From Pseudohalocynthiibacter aestuariivivens (GTDB taxonomy: Bacteria; Pseudomonadota; Alphaproteobacteria; Rhodobacterales; Rhodobacteraceae), in NCBI RefSeq assembly GCF_011040495.1, contig NZ_CP049037.1, forward strand, positions 3,410,001 to 3,474,000: DNA of 64,000 nt. Reading direction: 5' to 3'. Under the pieces are notes generated by a model that saw only the letters and a list, made by a program, of their open reading frames with translations, searched no databases and had not been told where the DNA came from. Both the position numbers and the translations under genes were made by a program. Below, in pieces: positions 22,499 through 33,923 of this stretch. Position 1 is the stretch's first letter. Each line of letters begins with the position of its first letter.

Positions 22499-22610
22499 GC
22501 TGCGCCCGTTTCCCACCGTAAAACCTGTGTTTTACCATGCCAGCCAGATATGGCACAGACAAGGCTACGGCAGGGCCGGGGCGGGGCAATGCGCGCGGGT
22601 GTGGGGCTGT

Positions 22611-22639
22611 TGACAACCAAAGCGACTCCGCCTATACGC
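22611..22639 (+). promoter_or_regulatory. Strong promoter of the str operon
   Basis: TTGACA (perfect -35) at 22611-22616, a 17-base spacer, then TATACG at 22634-22639. It stands about 230 bases before rpsL. Confidence 0.8.
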
Positions 22640-22872
22640 GCCTCATCCGGCCCAAGGGGTTTCCCTGTCAGCCGAAATCAAAACTGAAGTGGTCAAGATC
22701 CGGGCACCTTGTTACGCCCCGATCCTCTGTAAACCAGCCGCGTCGTTCACCTCGGAATGGGAACGATTGCGGTCATTGCGCTTTTGCGGACGCGTGAAGC
22801 GCGGAATTGAGATTAACCCGCATGGGATACCCCATGCAGACACATGTGTTGAGAGACGGGGATAGAACCGGA

Positions 22873-23244
22873 ATGCCAACGATCCAGCAGCTGATCCGCA
22901 AACCGCGGCAGCCAAAAGTACGAACTCAGAAGTCGCAGCACCTTCAGGGCTGCCCACAGAAGCGCGGCGTATGCACGCGCGTCTACACAACCACCCCTAA
23001 GAAGCCGAACTCGGCCATGCGGAAAGTCGCCAAGGTGCGTCTGACCAATGGCTTTGAGGTCATCAGCTATATTCCGGGTGAGAGCCACAACCTGCAGGAA
23101 CACTCTGTTGTTCTGATCCGCGGTGGCCGTGTCAAAGACCTTCCGGGTGTGCGTTACCACATCCTGCGCGGTGTTCTGGATACCCAAGGCGTCAAGGACC
23201 GTAAGCAGCGTCGTTCGAAATACGGTGCCAAGCGCCCCAAATAA
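22873..23244 (+). CDS. rpsL: Ribosomal protein S12
   Basis: A 123-residue 30S decoding-centre protein. The segment [10 protein letters not shown] carries the lysine (K43) altered in classical streptomycin resistance; it is wild type here. [11 protein letters not shown] is also intact. The ATG at 22873 gives the standard N-terminus MPTIQQLIR. First gene of the str operon. Confidence 0.97.
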   Translation: MPTIQQLIRKPRQPKVRTQKSQHLQGCPQKRGVCTRVYTTTPKKPNSAMRKVAKVRLTNGFEVISYIPGESHNLQEHSVVLIRGGRVKDLPGVRYHILRGVLDTQGVKDRKQRRSKYGAKRPK

Positions 23245-23249
23245 TTTGA

Positions 23250-23798
<549 letters not shown>

Positions 23799-23824
23799 AT
23801 TTGATTATCTGAGGAAGCAGCCCC

Positions 23825-25948
23825 ATGGCACGCGACTATCCGCTACAACGTTACCGCAACTTCGGTATCATGGCCCACATCGATGCAGGCAAAACGACCT
23901 GCTCGGAACGGATTCTGTTCTACACTGGCAAATCCCACAACATCGGTGAGGTGCACGATGGTGCGGCCACGATGGACTGGATGGAGCAGGAGCAGGAACG
24001 CGGGATCACCATCACCTCGGCTGCGACTACGACTTTCTGGCAGCGCCAGGAAGAACCGACCGCTGACGGCACATCCGACACCAAGTACCGGATGAACATC
24101 ATCGACACCCCCGGCCACGTTGACTTCACCATCGAAGTCGAGCGGAGCCTCGCCGTGCTCGACGGTGCCGTTGCCGTTCTGGATGCCAACGCTGGCGTTG
24201 AGCCGCAGACCGAAACAGTTTGGCGTCAGGCCGACCGTTACAAGGTTCCGCGCATCGTATTCGTCAACAAGATGGACAAGATCGGCGCAGATTTCTTTAA
24301 CTGCGTAAAGATGATCAAGGACCGCACCGGTGCGATCCCGTGCCCGATCCAGATCCCCATCGGGGCCGAGAACGAGCTGGAAGGCATGGTTGACCTGATC
24401 ACCATGCAGGAATGGGTCTGGGAAGGCGAAGACCTCGGCGCGAGCTGGGTCAAGAAACCGATCCGTGACAGCCTCAAGGATCTGGCCGACGAATGGCGCG
24501 CCAACATGATCGAAGTTGCCGTCGAAATGGACGACACTGCGATGGAAGCATACCTCGAAGGCGAAGAACCCGACGAGGAAACGCTGCGCAAGCTGATCCG
24601 CAAGGGTACGCTGGCGATTGCGTTCATTCCGGTCCTGTGTGGTTCGGCATTCAAGAACAAAGGTGTGCAGCCGCTTCTGAACGCCGTCATCGACTTCCTG
24701 CCCAGCCCGCTGGACGTGGTCGATTACATGGGCTTCAGCCCAGATGACGAGACCGAAGAGCGTAACATCGCCCGCCGCGCGGATGATGACATGCCGTTCT
24801 CGGGCCTGGCCTTCAAGATCATGAACGACCCGTTTGTTGGATCGCTGACGTTTACCCGCATCTACTCGGGTAAGCTCAAGAAGGGTGACACTGTCATCAA
24901 CTCGACCAAGGGCAAGAAAGAGCGCATCGGTCGTATGATGATGATGCACTCGATCCAGCGTGAAGAGATCGAAGAAGCATTTGCCGGTGACATTATCGCT
25001 CTGGCGGGTCTGAAGGACACCACAACCGGCGACACGCTTTGCGATGTCAAAGAACAAGTGGTTCTGGAAACCATGACCTTCCCCGATCCGGTGATCGAGA
25101 TCGCTGTCGAGCCCAAGACGAAGGGCGACCAAGAGAAAATGTCGACCGGCCTTGCGCGTCTGGCGGCAGAAGATCCGTCGTTCCGCGTCGAAACCGATCA
25201 GGAATCTGGTCAAACGATCATGAAGGGCATGGGCGAGCTTCACCTCGACATCCTCGTTGATCGTCTGCGCCGCGAATTCAAGGTCGACGCCAACATCGGT
25301 GCGCCTCAGGTGGCCTACCGTGAAACCATCGGTCACGAAGTCGAGCACACCTACACCCACAAGAAACAGTCGGGTGGTTCGGGTCAGTTCGCCGAAGTGA
25401 AGCTGATCATTTCGCCGACAGAGCCGGGCGAAGGGTATTCCTTCGAAAGCCGTATCGTCGGTGGCTCGGTGCCCAAGGAATACATTCCCGGCGTCGAGAA
25501 AGGGATTGCAAGCGTTACCGACAGTGGTCCGCTGGCGGGCTTCCCGGTCATCGACTTCAAGGTGGCCTTGATTGACGGCAAGTTCCACGACGTGGACAGC
25601 TCGGTGATGGCGTTCGAAATCGCGGCTCGGATGGGCATGCGCGAAGGTCTGCGCAAGGCCGGCGCGAAGCTGCTGGAACCGATTATGAAAGTCGAAGTGA
25701 TTACCCCGGAAGAATATACCGGCGGCATCATCGGCGATCTGACGTCGCGTCGCGGTCAGGTTTCGGGACAGGAGCCGCGCGGCAACGCCATCGCGATCAA
25801 CTGTAACGTGCCGCTGGCCAACATGTTCGGCTACATCAACACGCTGCGTTCCATGTCTTCGGGTCGCGCCCAGTTCACGATGCAATTCTCGCATTACGAT
25901 CCGGTGCCGAGCAATATCTCCGAAGAGATCCAAGCGAAATACGCCTAA
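23825..25948 (+). CDS. fusA: Elongation factor G
   Basis: A 707-residue translocation GTPase. G1 AHIDAGKTT lies near residues 17-25; [11 protein letters not shown] (switch I), DTPGHVDF and [10 protein letters not shown] follow. Domains 2-5 are complete, including GMGELHLDI and the C-terminal [10 protein letters not shown]. It lies between rpsG and the second tuf, the conserved str order. Confidence 0.98.
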   Translation: MARDYPLQRYRNFGIMAHIDAGKTTCSERILFYTGKSHNIGEVHDGAATMDWMEQEQERGITITSAATTTFWQRQEEPTADGTSDTKYRMNIIDTPGHVDFTIEVERSLAVLDGAVAVLDANAGVEPQTETVWRQADRYKVPRIVFVNKMDKIGADFFNCVKMIKDRTGAIPCPIQIPIGAENELEGMVDLITMQEWVWEGEDLGASWVKKPIRDSLKDLADEWRANMIEVAVEMDDTAMEAYLEGEEPDEETLRKLIRKGTLAIAFIPVLCGSAFKNKGVQPLLNAVIDFLPSPLDVVDYMGFSPDDETEERNIARRADDDMPFSGLAFKIMNDPFVGSLTFTRIYSGKLKKGDTVINSTKGKKERIGRMMMMHSIQREEIEEAFAGDIIALAGLKDTTTGDTLCDVKEQVVLETMTFPDPVIEIAVEPKTKGDQEKMSTGLARLAAEDPSFRVETDQESGQTIMKGMGELHLDILVDRLRREFKVDANIGAPQVAYRETIGHEVEHTYTHKKQSGGSGQFAEVKLIISPTEPGEGYSFESRIVGGSVPKEYIPGVEKGIASVTDSGPLAGFPVIDFKVALIDGKFHDVDSSVMAFEIAARMGMREGLRKAGAKLLEPIMKVEVITPEEYTGGIIGDLTSRRGQVSGQEPRGNAIAINCNVPLANMFGYINTLRSMSSGRAQFTMQFSHYDPVPSNISEEIQAKYA

Positions 25949-25954
25949 CCGGGT

Positions 25955-26008
25955 GGCGGGGATGATCCCCGCCCTACCCACCACCGTAGGGTGGGGTTTC
26001 ACCCCACC
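25955..26008. repeat. Dispersed palindromic repeat, head-to-head pair with alternative stems
   Basis: Unit 1 is GGCGGGGATGATCCCCGCC followed by CTACCC. Unit 2 is an inverted unit whose stem is GGTGGGG/CCCCACC with its own CTAC end. Stem bases differ from other copies on both arms together, so pairing is kept. It is immediately upstream of tuf copy 2. Confidence 0.7.
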
Positions 26009-26038
26009 GCCCAGACAGAAAAAAGAGGAGCCACGATC

Positions 26039-27214
<1,176 letters not shown>

Positions 27215-27397
27215 TCGGGATATCTGTGCGGTAGGTGATTGCAACTTTCGCCAAGACCGCATAGGCGAACCAGACAAAGCGGGGTTCCGGGTTATGCCCG
27301 GAGCCTCCCTCCGTTAAAGCCGGGGGAAGTTCGACGAGGGGGCCGGGTGGTCCGGCGCTCCTCCTATCAACACCCAAAGCCGCGAAAGGCTACGACA

Positions 27398-27706
27398 ATG
27401 CAAAGTCAGAACATTCGCATCCGGCTGAAGGCCTTCGATTACCGCGTACTGGATGCCAGCACGCAGGAAATCGTCAACACCGCAAAGCGCACCGGCGCTG
27501 ATGTGCGTGGCCCGATTCCGCTGCCGAACAAGATCGAGAAATTCACCGTTCTGCGTGGTCCTCACGTGAACAAGAAATCCCGCGATCAATGGGAAATCCG
27601 CACGCACAAGCGCCTGCTGGATATCGTTGATCCCACACCGCAGACCGTGGACGCGCTGATGAAGCTCGACCTGGCCGCCGGTGTGGACGTGCAGATTTCG
27701 GTATAA
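27398..27706 (+). CDS. rpsJ: Ribosomal protein S10
   Basis: A 102-residue 30S head protein, also NusE in antitermination. It begins [19 protein letters not shown] and contains [20 protein letters not shown]. The start at 27398 gives the standard length. The 183-base gap after tuf probably holds the S10 leader or promoter, but I see no clear element. Confidence 0.97.
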   Translation: MQSQNIRIRLKAFDYRVLDASTQEIVNTAKRTGADVRGPIPLPNKIEKFTVLRGPHVNKKSRDQWEIRTHKRLLDIVDPTPQTVDALMKLDLAAGVDVQISV

Positions 27707-27721
27707 GGAGGGCATAATCAC

Positions 27722-28564
27722 ATGTTGCGCTCTGGTATTATCGCAAAGAAAGTCGGCATGACCCGGCTATTCATGGAAGACGGCAAGCAGATCCCTGTGA
27801 CCGTTCTTCAACTGGACAAACTGCAGGTCGTCGCACAGCGCACGGCGGACAGCCATGGGTATTCAGCGGTTCAGCTGGGTGCCGGTTCGGCCAAAGCCAA
27901 ACGGACCTCCAAAGCAATGCGCGGCCACTTTGCCGCTGCCAAGGTTGAGCCCAAGCGCAAGATCGCGGAATTCCGCGTCGCGCCCGAGGCGATGATCGCG
28001 GTTGGCGAAGAGATCACTGCGAACCATTACTTTGAAGGTCAGTTCGTCGATGTTTGTGGCACCTCGATCGGTAAAGGTTTTGCCGGTGCGATGAAGCGTC
28101 ACAACTTCAAAGGTCTGGAAATGACCCACGGTGTTTCGATTTCGCACCGTTCGCACGGCTCCACCGGTCAGTGCCAAGACCCCGGCAAGGTGTTCAAAGG
28201 CAAGAAGATGGCCGGTCACATGGGCGCGGCCCGGATCACCACACAGAATCTGCAAGTGGTGCGCACGGACGCCGATCGCGGCCTGATCATGGTCAAGGGC
28301 GCTGTTCCCGGTTCCAAAGGTGGCTGGGTCACGGTCAAGGATGCGGTCAAGAAGCCGTTCCCCGACAGTGCAATTTTGCCCGCGGCGCTGAAGTCCGACG
28401 CAGAAGCCGCTGCCAAGGCCGCTGAAGAAGCTGCTGCCGCAGCCGCCGCAGAGGCCGAAGCCGAAGCCAAGCGTTTGGCCGAAGAGCAAGCCGCACAGGA
28501 AGCAGCTGAGCTGAAATCGGCTGAGGCCGACATCGAAGCCGAGAAGAAGGAAGGCGAGGAATGA
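27722..28564 (+). CDS. rplC: Ribosomal protein L3 with Ala/Glu-rich extension
   Basis: A 280-residue protein. The L3 core (about residues 1-220) is clear from [13 protein letters not shown] and the conserved [21 protein letters not shown] further ~60 residues form a charged, coiled-coil-like tail dominated by Ala and Glu. L3 is usually about 210 residues, so the tail is an addition; similar tails are known in this order. It overlaps rplD by 4 bases. Confidence 0.95.
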   Translation: MLRSGIIAKKVGMTRLFMEDGKQIPVTVLQLDKLQVVAQRTADSHGYSAVQLGAGSAKAKRTSKAMRGHFAAAKVEPKRKIAEFRVAPEAMIAVGEEITANHYFEGQFVDVCGTSIGKGFAGAMKRHNFKGLEMTHGVSISHRSHGSTGQCQDPGKVFKGKKMAGHMGAARITTQNLQVVRTDADRGLIMVKGAVPGSKGGWVTVKDAVKKPFPDSAILPAALKSDAEAAAKAAEEAAAAAAAEAEAEAKRLAEEQAAQEAAELKSAEADIEAEKKEGEE

Positions 28565-29178
28565 AACTCGACGTGATCAAACTGGACGGCAGCAAGGCCG
28601 GCTCGGTCGATCTGGGCGAAGACATCTTCGACCTAGAGCCGCGCGCGGACATCCTGCACCGCGTCGTCCGCTGGCAGCGTAACAAGGCGCAAGCCGGCAC
28701 GCACAAGGTCAAGACCCGGTCCGAGGTCAGCTATTCGACCAAGAAGATCTATCGCCAAAAGGGCACCGGTGGCGCACGCCACGGCGCGCGTTCGGCTCCG
28801 ATCTTTCGCGGTGGTGGCATCTACAAAGGTCCCGTCGTGCGTAGCCACGGCCATGACCTGCCCAAAAAGGTCCGCATGCTGGGTCTGAAGCTGGCCCTGT
28901 CGGCGAAAGCCAAAGCAGGCGAGCTGATCGTGATCGAAAGTGCTGCGTCCGACGGCAAAACCGGTGCTCTGGCCAAACAGGTCAAGGAACTGGGCTGGAA
29001 ACGCGCGCTGATCATCGACGGTGCCGAAGTGAACGAAGATTTCGCCAAGGCGGCCCGCAACATCGAAGGTCTGGATATCCTGCCGACGATGGGCGCAAAC
29101 GTTTATGACATCCTCAAGCGCGACACACTCGTGCTGACCAAGGCGGGTGTCGAAGCACTGGAGGCTCGACTGAAATGA
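28561..29178 (+). CDS. rplD: Ribosomal protein L4
   Basis: A 205-residue protein lining the exit tunnel. Landmarks are [20 protein letters not shown] and [16 protein letters not shown]. It overlaps rplC and rplW by four bases each (ATGA junctions), indicating coupled translation. In enterobacteria L4 regulates the S10 operon; no such site is shown here. Confidence 0.97.
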   Translation: MKLDVIKLDGSKAGSVDLGEDIFDLEPRADILHRVVRWQRNKAQAGTHKVKTRSEVSYSTKKIYRQKGTGGARHGARSAPIFRGGGIYKGPVVRSHGHDLPKKVRMLGLKLALSAKAKAGELIVIESAASDGKTGALAKQVKELGWKRALIIDGAEVNEDFAKAARNIEGLDILPTMGANVYDILKRDTLVLTKAGVEALEARLK

Positions 29179-29471
29179 GCGCAAAAGCAGAACACTACGA
29201 CGTGATCCGCAAGCCGATCATCACTGAGAAGGCCACCATGTCGTCCGAGAACGGCGCGGTTGTTTTCGAAGTGGCGATGGCCAGCAACAAGCCGCAGATC
29301 AAGGATGCCGTCGAGGCGCTCTTTGGTGTCAAGGTGAAGGCCGTGAACACGACCATCACCAAAGGCAAGGTCAAACGTTTCCGCGGCCGTCCCGGCAAGC
29401 GCGCGAACGTCAAGAAAGCCTATGTGACGCTGGAAGAAGGCAACACGATCGACGTGAGCACCGGTCTTTGA
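29175..29471 (+). CDS. rplW: Ribosomal protein L23
   Basis: A 98-residue protein at the tunnel exit, where SRP and trigger factor dock. It contains [15 protein letters not shown] and [20 protein letters not shown]. In the usual order rplB follows at once; here a terminator and 1.3 kb of foreign sequence intervene. Confidence 0.96.
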   Translation: MSAKAEHYDVIRKPIITEKATMSSENGAVVFEVAMASNKPQIKDAVEALFGVKVKAVNTTITKGKVKRFRGRPGKRANVKKAYVTLEEGNTIDVSTGL

Positions 29472-29478
29472 TCGGTGC

Positions 29479-29500
29479 GGCGGGCTGAAGCCCGCCCTAC
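29479..29500. repeat. Dispersed palindromic repeat, single copy
   Basis: GGCGGGCTGAAGCCCGCC followed by CTAC, directly after rplW. Confidence 0.7.
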
Positions 29501-29508
29501 GAGGATAG

Positions 29509-29546
29509 GAAACCCCGGCTGCGAGAGTGGCCGGGGTTTCTTGTTT
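29509..29546 (+). terminator. Rho-independent terminator inside the S10 cluster
   Basis: An 11-bp perfect stem GAAACCCCGGC/GCCGGGGTTTC followed by TTGTTTT. It ends the rpsJ-rplC-rplD-rplW unit. Confidence 0.85.
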
Positions 29547-29625
29547 TAGTGCGGTTGTGAGCGTTCTTCACAAAGACATCTGGAAAATCTATCATAAGGT
29601 CGGTACTTGAGGAGCGCATCTCGAA

Positions 29626-30365
29626 ATGATCTATGACAGCGTCAATATAGCCGAACTTCCCGAGAACAGCGAAGAGGCTTTCGCAGATTTTGAAGCTCAA
29701 GTACGGGATGTGTACGAAGCTAAATCAAAAAGCGATAGGCAGTATAATTCGGACCAAAACGATACGTAGGCTCATACGAGCCGGAAAGATCTTACGTCAC
29801 AGCAATTTTAGCGTTTTTAGATGAATATTCTTTAGAAACCGATATTGAAGATATTTCTGAGCTTGGGAACGATGATTTCAATCGTGCTTTCGGCCGTTTC
29901 AAGTCAAGGATAGAATATATAACGATGCGTTTTGCTCTTAGAAAAGGCCGCATCGATTCAGGAAGCATTGGCACGGTCATATCCGTTGCAAACAATTACA
30001 AGACTGAGATTGGATCACTTCTGATAAAAATCAGGAAAATCATCAATCAACAGGTCGATGCAGGAAGCAAGAAAGACAAAATATTTGCTAAAATCGCTTC
30101 GCTGCAATCGGAGATTGATCGGGACAAAACAACTATTGATGCAGCCTTTGGTCGTGTCATTGATCTCAGCGCTTCGATCAGAGAAGCGGGAGTTAACCTG
30201 AAACCGGCGGTCGATCAACTCGAAAGAATAAAGAATATCTTTTGGGAGAAATCGCGGAGAGTGGAGCCACTGCCCAAACCTGATAGGCCAAAGCAAATTA
30301 CCAAGGAGGATGGCGGCGAGAAGTTACCATCATCGCGCGACTTCGACGACGAGATTCCATTTTAG
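29626..30365 (+). pseudogene. Frameshifted AT-rich gene inserted between rplW and rplB
   Basis: An ATG at 29626 opens 47 codons (MIYDSVNIAELPENSEEAF...) to a TAG at 29767. The -1 frame then continues without a stop from about 29748 to 30365, with coherent hydrophilic sequence (SYVTAILAFLDEYSLETDI) and a basic/acidic C-terminus ending FDDEIPF. The two pieces join naturally near DRQYNSDQN, next to a run of four As at 29756-29759, so one base seems to be missing. The base composition is visibly AT-richer than the flanking ribosomal genes. No family is recognised. A sequencing error or two separate small proteins remain possible. Confidence 0.6.
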
Positions 30366-30578
30366 TTATCCTTTTTTTTGCCCGAATAGCGAGCGCCTGA
30401 TCTGTCCGCGGTCTGACGCTTGCGCGGCTTAGTGCTGCCTGTGAGAGCGGGGAGGGGTTGGCGGGGGTAAAGTGCTCCACACCAGCGTTGCTGCGCCAGC
30501 CCCCGGTCAGGCGCTCGCCCGGCTTGTGTTTGGGGCTGGCGAGGGAGGGCGTCAGCCCTTGTTTTCTTCGGCAAGTGC

Positions 30579-30607
30579 TTGACCCTGCCGCCCATCCCCC
30601 CTAAACG
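30579..30607 (+). promoter_or_regulatory. Candidate promoter of the rplB transcription unit
   Basis: TTGACC (30579-30584), a 17-base spacer, then TAAACG (30602-30607). The -35 is close to consensus and the -10 is weaker. A promoter is expected here because the upstream unit is terminated. Confidence 0.5.
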
Positions 30608-30695
30608 ACCCTATCTGCGTGGCCTCGGATTCGTCCGGGGCTTCGTTTTCGTTCGTGAGAACGTATTCGTCGAGGACCTTCGGGGCCTTATACCC

Positions 30696-30719
30696 ATGCC
30701 GGGCTGAAGCCCGGCCTAC
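30696..30719. repeat. Dispersed palindromic repeat, single copy
   Basis: GCCGGGCTGAAGCCCGGC followed by CTAC, about 50 bases before rplB. Confidence 0.7.
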
Positions 30720-30766
30720 ATAGCGGCCTCACGTGGGTCGCGTTTGCTAAACGGAAGACAGAAAGC

Positions 30767-31609
30767 ATGGCACTCAAGTCGTATAAGCCAACGACGCCGG
30801 GCCAGCGCGGGCTGGTGCTGATCGACCGTTCGGAGCTGTTCAAGGGACGCCCTGTCAAAGCCCTCACCGAGGGTCTGACAAAATCGGGTGGTCGGAACAA
30901 TACCGGACGTATCACATCACGTCGTCGCGGTGGTGGGGCGAAACGCCTCTACCGGATCGTTGATTTCAAACGGAACAAGTTCGATGTATCGGCCACGGTC
31001 GAGCGCATCGAATATGACCCCAACCGGACTGCATTCATCGCCCTCGTGAAATATGAGGATGGCGAGCAGGCCTATATTCTGGCACCACAGCGTCTGGCGA
31101 TTGGCGATCAGATCATTGCCGGTGACAAGGTCGACATCAAGCCCGGCAACTGTATGCCCTTCTCGGGGATGCCGATCGGTACGATCATCCACAATATCGA
31201 GCTGAAGCCCGGCAAGGGTGGTCAGATTGCCCGCGCGGCAGGCACCTACGCCCAGTTTGTGGGCCGCGATGGTGGCTATGCGCAGGTACGTCTGAGCAGC
31301 GGAGAATTGCGTCTGGTCCGCCAGGAATGCAAAGCGACGGTTGGCGCGGTCTCGAACCCGGACAACTCGAACCAGAACTACGGTAAGGCCGGGCGCATGC
31401 GCCACAAGGGCGTTCGTCCCTCGGTCCGTGGTGTGGTGATGAACCCGGTGGATCACCCTCATGGTGGTGGTGAAGGCCGGACATCGGGTGGTCGTCACCC
31501 TGTCAGCCCGTGGGGGCAGCCTACCAAAGGCTACCGCACCCGTAACAAGAACAAGGCGTCCAGCAAGCTGATCCTGCGCTCGCGTCACGCCAAGAAAAAG
31601 GGCCGGTAA
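30767..31609 (+). CDS. rplB: Ribosomal protein L2
   Basis: A 280-residue peptidyl-transferase-region protein. It has [20 protein letters not shown] near residue 45 and the highly conserved [18 protein letters not shown] towards the C-terminus. It is first in the rplB-rpsS-rplV-rpsC-rplP unit and 2 bases from rpsS. Confidence 0.97.
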   Translation: MALKSYKPTTPGQRGLVLIDRSELFKGRPVKALTEGLTKSGGRNNTGRITSRRRGGGAKRLYRIVDFKRNKFDVSATVERIEYDPNRTAFIALVKYEDGEQAYILAPQRLAIGDQIIAGDKVDIKPGNCMPFSGMPIGTIIHNIELKPGKGGQIARAAGTYAQFVGRDGGYAQVRLSSGELRLVRQECKATVGAVSNPDNSNQNYGKAGRMRHKGVRPSVRGVVMNPVDHPHGGGEGRTSGGRHPVSPWGQPTKGYRTRNKNKASSKLILRSRHAKKKGR

Positions 31610-31611
31610 TC

Positions 31612-31890
31612 ATGTCGCGTTCTGTATGGAAGGGCCCCTTCGTCGATGCCTATGTGCTTAAGAAAGCCGAAGCATCGCGCGAGTCGGGTCGCAATGAAGT
31701 CATCAAAATCTGGTCGCGCCGCTCGACGATCCTGCCCCAATTCGTGGGCTTGACGTTTGGCGTGTACAACGGCCGGAAGCATATCCCTGTCAACGTCAGC
31801 GAAGACATGATTGGTCAGAAGTTCGGTGAGTATTCACCGACACGAACCTATCACGGTCATGCCGCCGACAAAAAAGCGAAGCGGAAGTAA
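31612..31890 (+). CDS. rpsS: Ribosomal protein S19
   Basis: A 92-residue 30S head protein. It begins [20 protein letters not shown] and includes [20 protein letters not shown] and the C-terminal [13 protein letters not shown]. Three bases separate it from rplV. Confidence 0.97.
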   Translation: MSRSVWKGPFVDAYVLKKAEASRESGRNEVIKIWSRRSTILPQFVGLTFGVYNGRKHIPVNVSEDMIGQKFGEYSPTRTYHGHAADKKAKRK

Positions 31891-31893
31891 GTC

Positions 31894-32274
31894 ATGGGCA
31901 AGGAAAAAAACCCCCGCCGCGTGGCCGATAACGAAGCAATGGCAAAACTGCGCATGCTTCGCACGTCCCCGCAAAAGCTGAACCTGCTGGCCGCGCTGAT
32001 CCGTGGCAAGAAGGTTGATAAAGCACTGAATGATCTGGCGTTTTCCAAGAAGCGGATCGCCGAAGATGTGCGCAAGTGCCTGCAATCGGCTATCGCCAAC
32101 GCTGAAAACAACCATAACCTGGATGTTGACGAGCTGGTGGTCGCAGAGGCCTATGTCGGCAAAAACCTCGTCATGAAGCGCGGTCGCCCGCGTGCCCGTG
32201 GCCGGTTTGGCGCGTTGCGCAAGCCGTTTTCGGAACTGACGATCAAGGTACGTCAAGTTGAGGAGCAAGCCTGA
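31894..32274 (+). CDS. rplV: Ribosomal protein L22
   Basis: A 126-residue tunnel protein. The loop region [20 protein letters not shown] is typical of L22, the site of some macrolide resistance changes; none is apparent by eye. Its stop overlaps the rpsC start by one base (TGATG). Confidence 0.97.
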   Translation: MGKEKNPRRVADNEAMAKLRMLRTSPQKLNLLAALIRGKKVDKALNDLAFSKKRIAEDVRKCLQSAIANAENNHNLDVDELVVAEAYVGKNLVMKRGRPRARGRFGALRKPFSELTIKVRQVEEQA

Positions 32275-32981
32275 TGGGAAATAAAGTCAATCCAATTGGC
32301 ATGCGCCTTCAGGTCAACCGCACCTGGGACAGCCGCTGGTATGCGGATACCAAGGACTATGGTAACCTGCTGCTTGAAGACATCGCCATGCGCGAATTCA
32401 TCAAGACCGAGTGCAAACAAGCCGGCATCAGCCGTGTGATCATCGAACGTCCGCACAAGAAGTGCCGCGTAACGATTCACACCGCACGTCCCGGCGTGAT
32501 CATTGGCAAGAAAGGCGCAGACATTGAGACCCTGCGCCGCAAGCTGGCCAGCATGACCGCGTCCGAGCTGCACCTGAACGTCGTCGAAGTGCGCAAGCCT
32601 GAACTGGACGCAGCACTGGTGGGTGAGAGCATCGCCCAGCAGCTGGAGCGCCGCGTCAGCTTCCGTCGTGCGATGAAACGTGCCGTGCAGAACGCCATGC
32701 GTATGGGTGCCCTGGGCATCCGGGTTAACGTCGCGGGCCGCCTTGGCGGCGCCGAGATCGCCCGGACCGAGTGGTATCGCGAGGGTCGTGTGCCTCTGCA
32801 TACTCTGCGTGCGGACATCGATTACGCGCATGTCGAAGCAACGACAGCTTACGGCATCATCGGTATCAAGGTCTGGATCTTCAAAGGTGAGATCATGGAG
32901 CATGATCCCGCTGCGCGTGACCGCAAGGCTCAGGAACTTCAGGATGGTCCGGCACCTCGTGGTGCTGGTGGCCGTCGCTAA
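32274..32981 (+). CDS. rpsC: Ribosomal protein S3
   Basis: A 235-residue mRNA-entry protein with a KH domain ([20 protein letters not shown] near residue 75) and the C-terminal S3 domain ([19 protein letters not shown]). It is coupled to rplV by a one-base overlap. Confidence 0.97.
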   Translation: MGNKVNPIGMRLQVNRTWDSRWYADTKDYGNLLLEDIAMREFIKTECKQAGISRVIIERPHKKCRVTIHTARPGVIIGKKGADIETLRRKLASMTASELHLNVVEVRKPELDAALVGESIAQQLERRVSFRRAMKRAVQNAMRMGALGIRVNVAGRLGGAEIARTEWYREGRVPLHTLRADIDYAHVEATTAYGIIGIKVWIFKGEIMEHDPAARDRKAQELQDGPAPRGAGGRR

Positions 32982-32994
32982 GGGGGAATGACAG

Positions 32995-33408
32995 ATGCTA
33001 CAACCAAAGCGCACCAAATTCCGCAAGCAGTTCAAGGGTCGGATCAAGGGGCTTGCCAAAGGCGGCTCTGACCTGAACTTTGGCTCTTTCGGGCTGAAGG
33101 CTGTTGAGCCGGAGCGTGTGACAGCGCGTCAGATCGAGGCAGCCCGCCGCGCGATGACCCGCCACATGAAACGTCAGGGCCGTGTCTGGATCCGGATTTT
33201 CCCGGACGTACCGGTTACCTCTAAACCTACCGAAGTTCGGATGGGTAAAGGTAAAGGTTCCGTCGATTTCTGGGCCTGCAAGGTCAAGCCCGGTCGGGTG
33301 ATGTTCGAACTGGACGGCGTGTCCGAGGCCGTGGCTGTCGAGGCCCTGCGCCTTGCGGCGATGAAGCTGCCGATCAAGACACGCGTCGTTCAGCGCGAGG
33401 ATTGGTAA
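32995..33408 (+). CDS. rplP: Ribosomal protein L16
   Basis: A 137-residue A-site protein. It begins [19 protein letters not shown] and contains [20 protein letters not shown] and [15 protein letters not shown]. Its C-terminus is complete. In most bacteria rpmC follows immediately; here terminators and three accessory elements intervene. Confidence 0.97.
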   Translation: MLQPKRTKFRKQFKGRIKGLAKGGSDLNFGSFGLKAVEPERVTARQIEAARRAMTRHMKRQGRVWIRIFPDVPVTSKPTEVRMGKGKGSVDFWACKVKPGRVMFELDGVSEAVAVEALRLAAMKLPIKTRVVQREDW

Positions 33409-33409
33409 A

Positions 33410-33519
33410 CGTCATTCGCTTTGCGAATGACGGGTGCGGGTAAGCGATTGACATCGTCAATTGCGACCGCACCCCGCTAGAGAAAATGACCCCCGTCGAG
33501 AAATCGGCGGGGGTTTTTT
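33410..33519 (+). terminator. Hairpin plus strong terminator after rplP
   Basis: CGTCATTCGC (33410-33419) pairs perfectly with GCGAATGACG (33423-33432) without a T tract. The main terminator is a 9-bp stem CCCCCGTCG (33490-33498) / CGGCGGGGG (33505-33513) followed by six Ts. Confidence 0.85.
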
Positions 33520-33581
33520 CGTTTTGCACGCTTCCTGTAACCAACTTTTCGAATCATCCTTCAGCTAAGGAGGATCCGGGA

Positions 33582-33770
33582 ATGGAAATCATTGGCCTGA
33601 TAAGAGATGCGAAACTCGATATTTGGTTTATGTCGGGAAGTGGATTGGGAGCGGTTCTGTTAAATGCTGTTTCGATCATTTTCATTTTGACCCTGTCTAG
33701 AACCAAATCGGTGACGAACAGCATATCTCGATTATTCATCGCGTGGCTTCGGCATAATGCGGATAAGTAA
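33582..33770 (+). CDS. Small membrane protein (62 aa), unknown
   Basis: A 62-residue protein that I do not recognise. One hydrophobic segment (about residues 17-38) is followed by a basic, Ser/Arg-rich C-terminus, suggesting a single-pass inner-membrane protein with a cytoplasmic tail. AAGGAGG at 33567-33573, eight bases before the ATG at 33582, is a near-perfect ribosome binding site and the best evidence that the gene is real. It lies in the insertion between rplP and rpmC, just after the rplP terminator, so read-through or its own promoter must express it. Confidence 0.6.
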   Translation: MEIIGLIRDAKLDIWFMSGSGLGAVLLNAVSIIFILTLSRTKSVTNSISRLFIAWLRHNADK

Positions 33771-33810
33771 GATACTACGTGTCTGCGCCGTTCTGGGTTT
33801 TGCGCAATGT

Positions 33811-33888
33811 GCCTTTGGCAACGCCAAAGGCAGCGCCCGAACCGCCCCCACGGGGCGGGCGCTTGCGCCCACCCCTCGGTTCGGGCGC
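33811..33888. repeat. Multi-hairpin GC-rich element
   Basis: Four nested or adjacent stems: GCCTTTGGC/GCCAAAGGC (33811-33831); an outer GCGCCCGAACC (33833-33843) with GGTTCGGGCGC (33878-33888); and inside it GCCCC/GGGGC (33844-33856) and GGGCGC/GCGCCC (33857-33870). This is a cloverleaf-like inverted-repeat element in non-coding sequence. Confidence 0.7.
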
Positions 33889-33923
33889 GGCTTAAGCTCT
33901 ACCAGAGCATTGCAAGGCGAGCC

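Larger units (their letters stand above)
30366..30766 (+). other. Gene-free stretch before rplB
   Basis: About 400 GC-rich bases with short, unconvincing frames on both strands. It holds a candidate promoter (30579-30607) and one palindromic repeat (30696-30719). It may be the decayed far end of the insertion. Confidence 0.5.

Noticed and set aside
29748..29769. Programmed -1 frameshift in the inserted gene
   Set aside because: The junction CCAAAAC is not a slippery X-XXY-YYZ heptamer and no stimulatory stem is obvious; a lost base next to the A run is simpler.
30298..30595. Two minus-strand frames in the gene-free stretch before rplB
   Set aside because: Arginine/proline-rich, no binding site, no recognisable motif; composition fits chance frames in GC-rich DNA.
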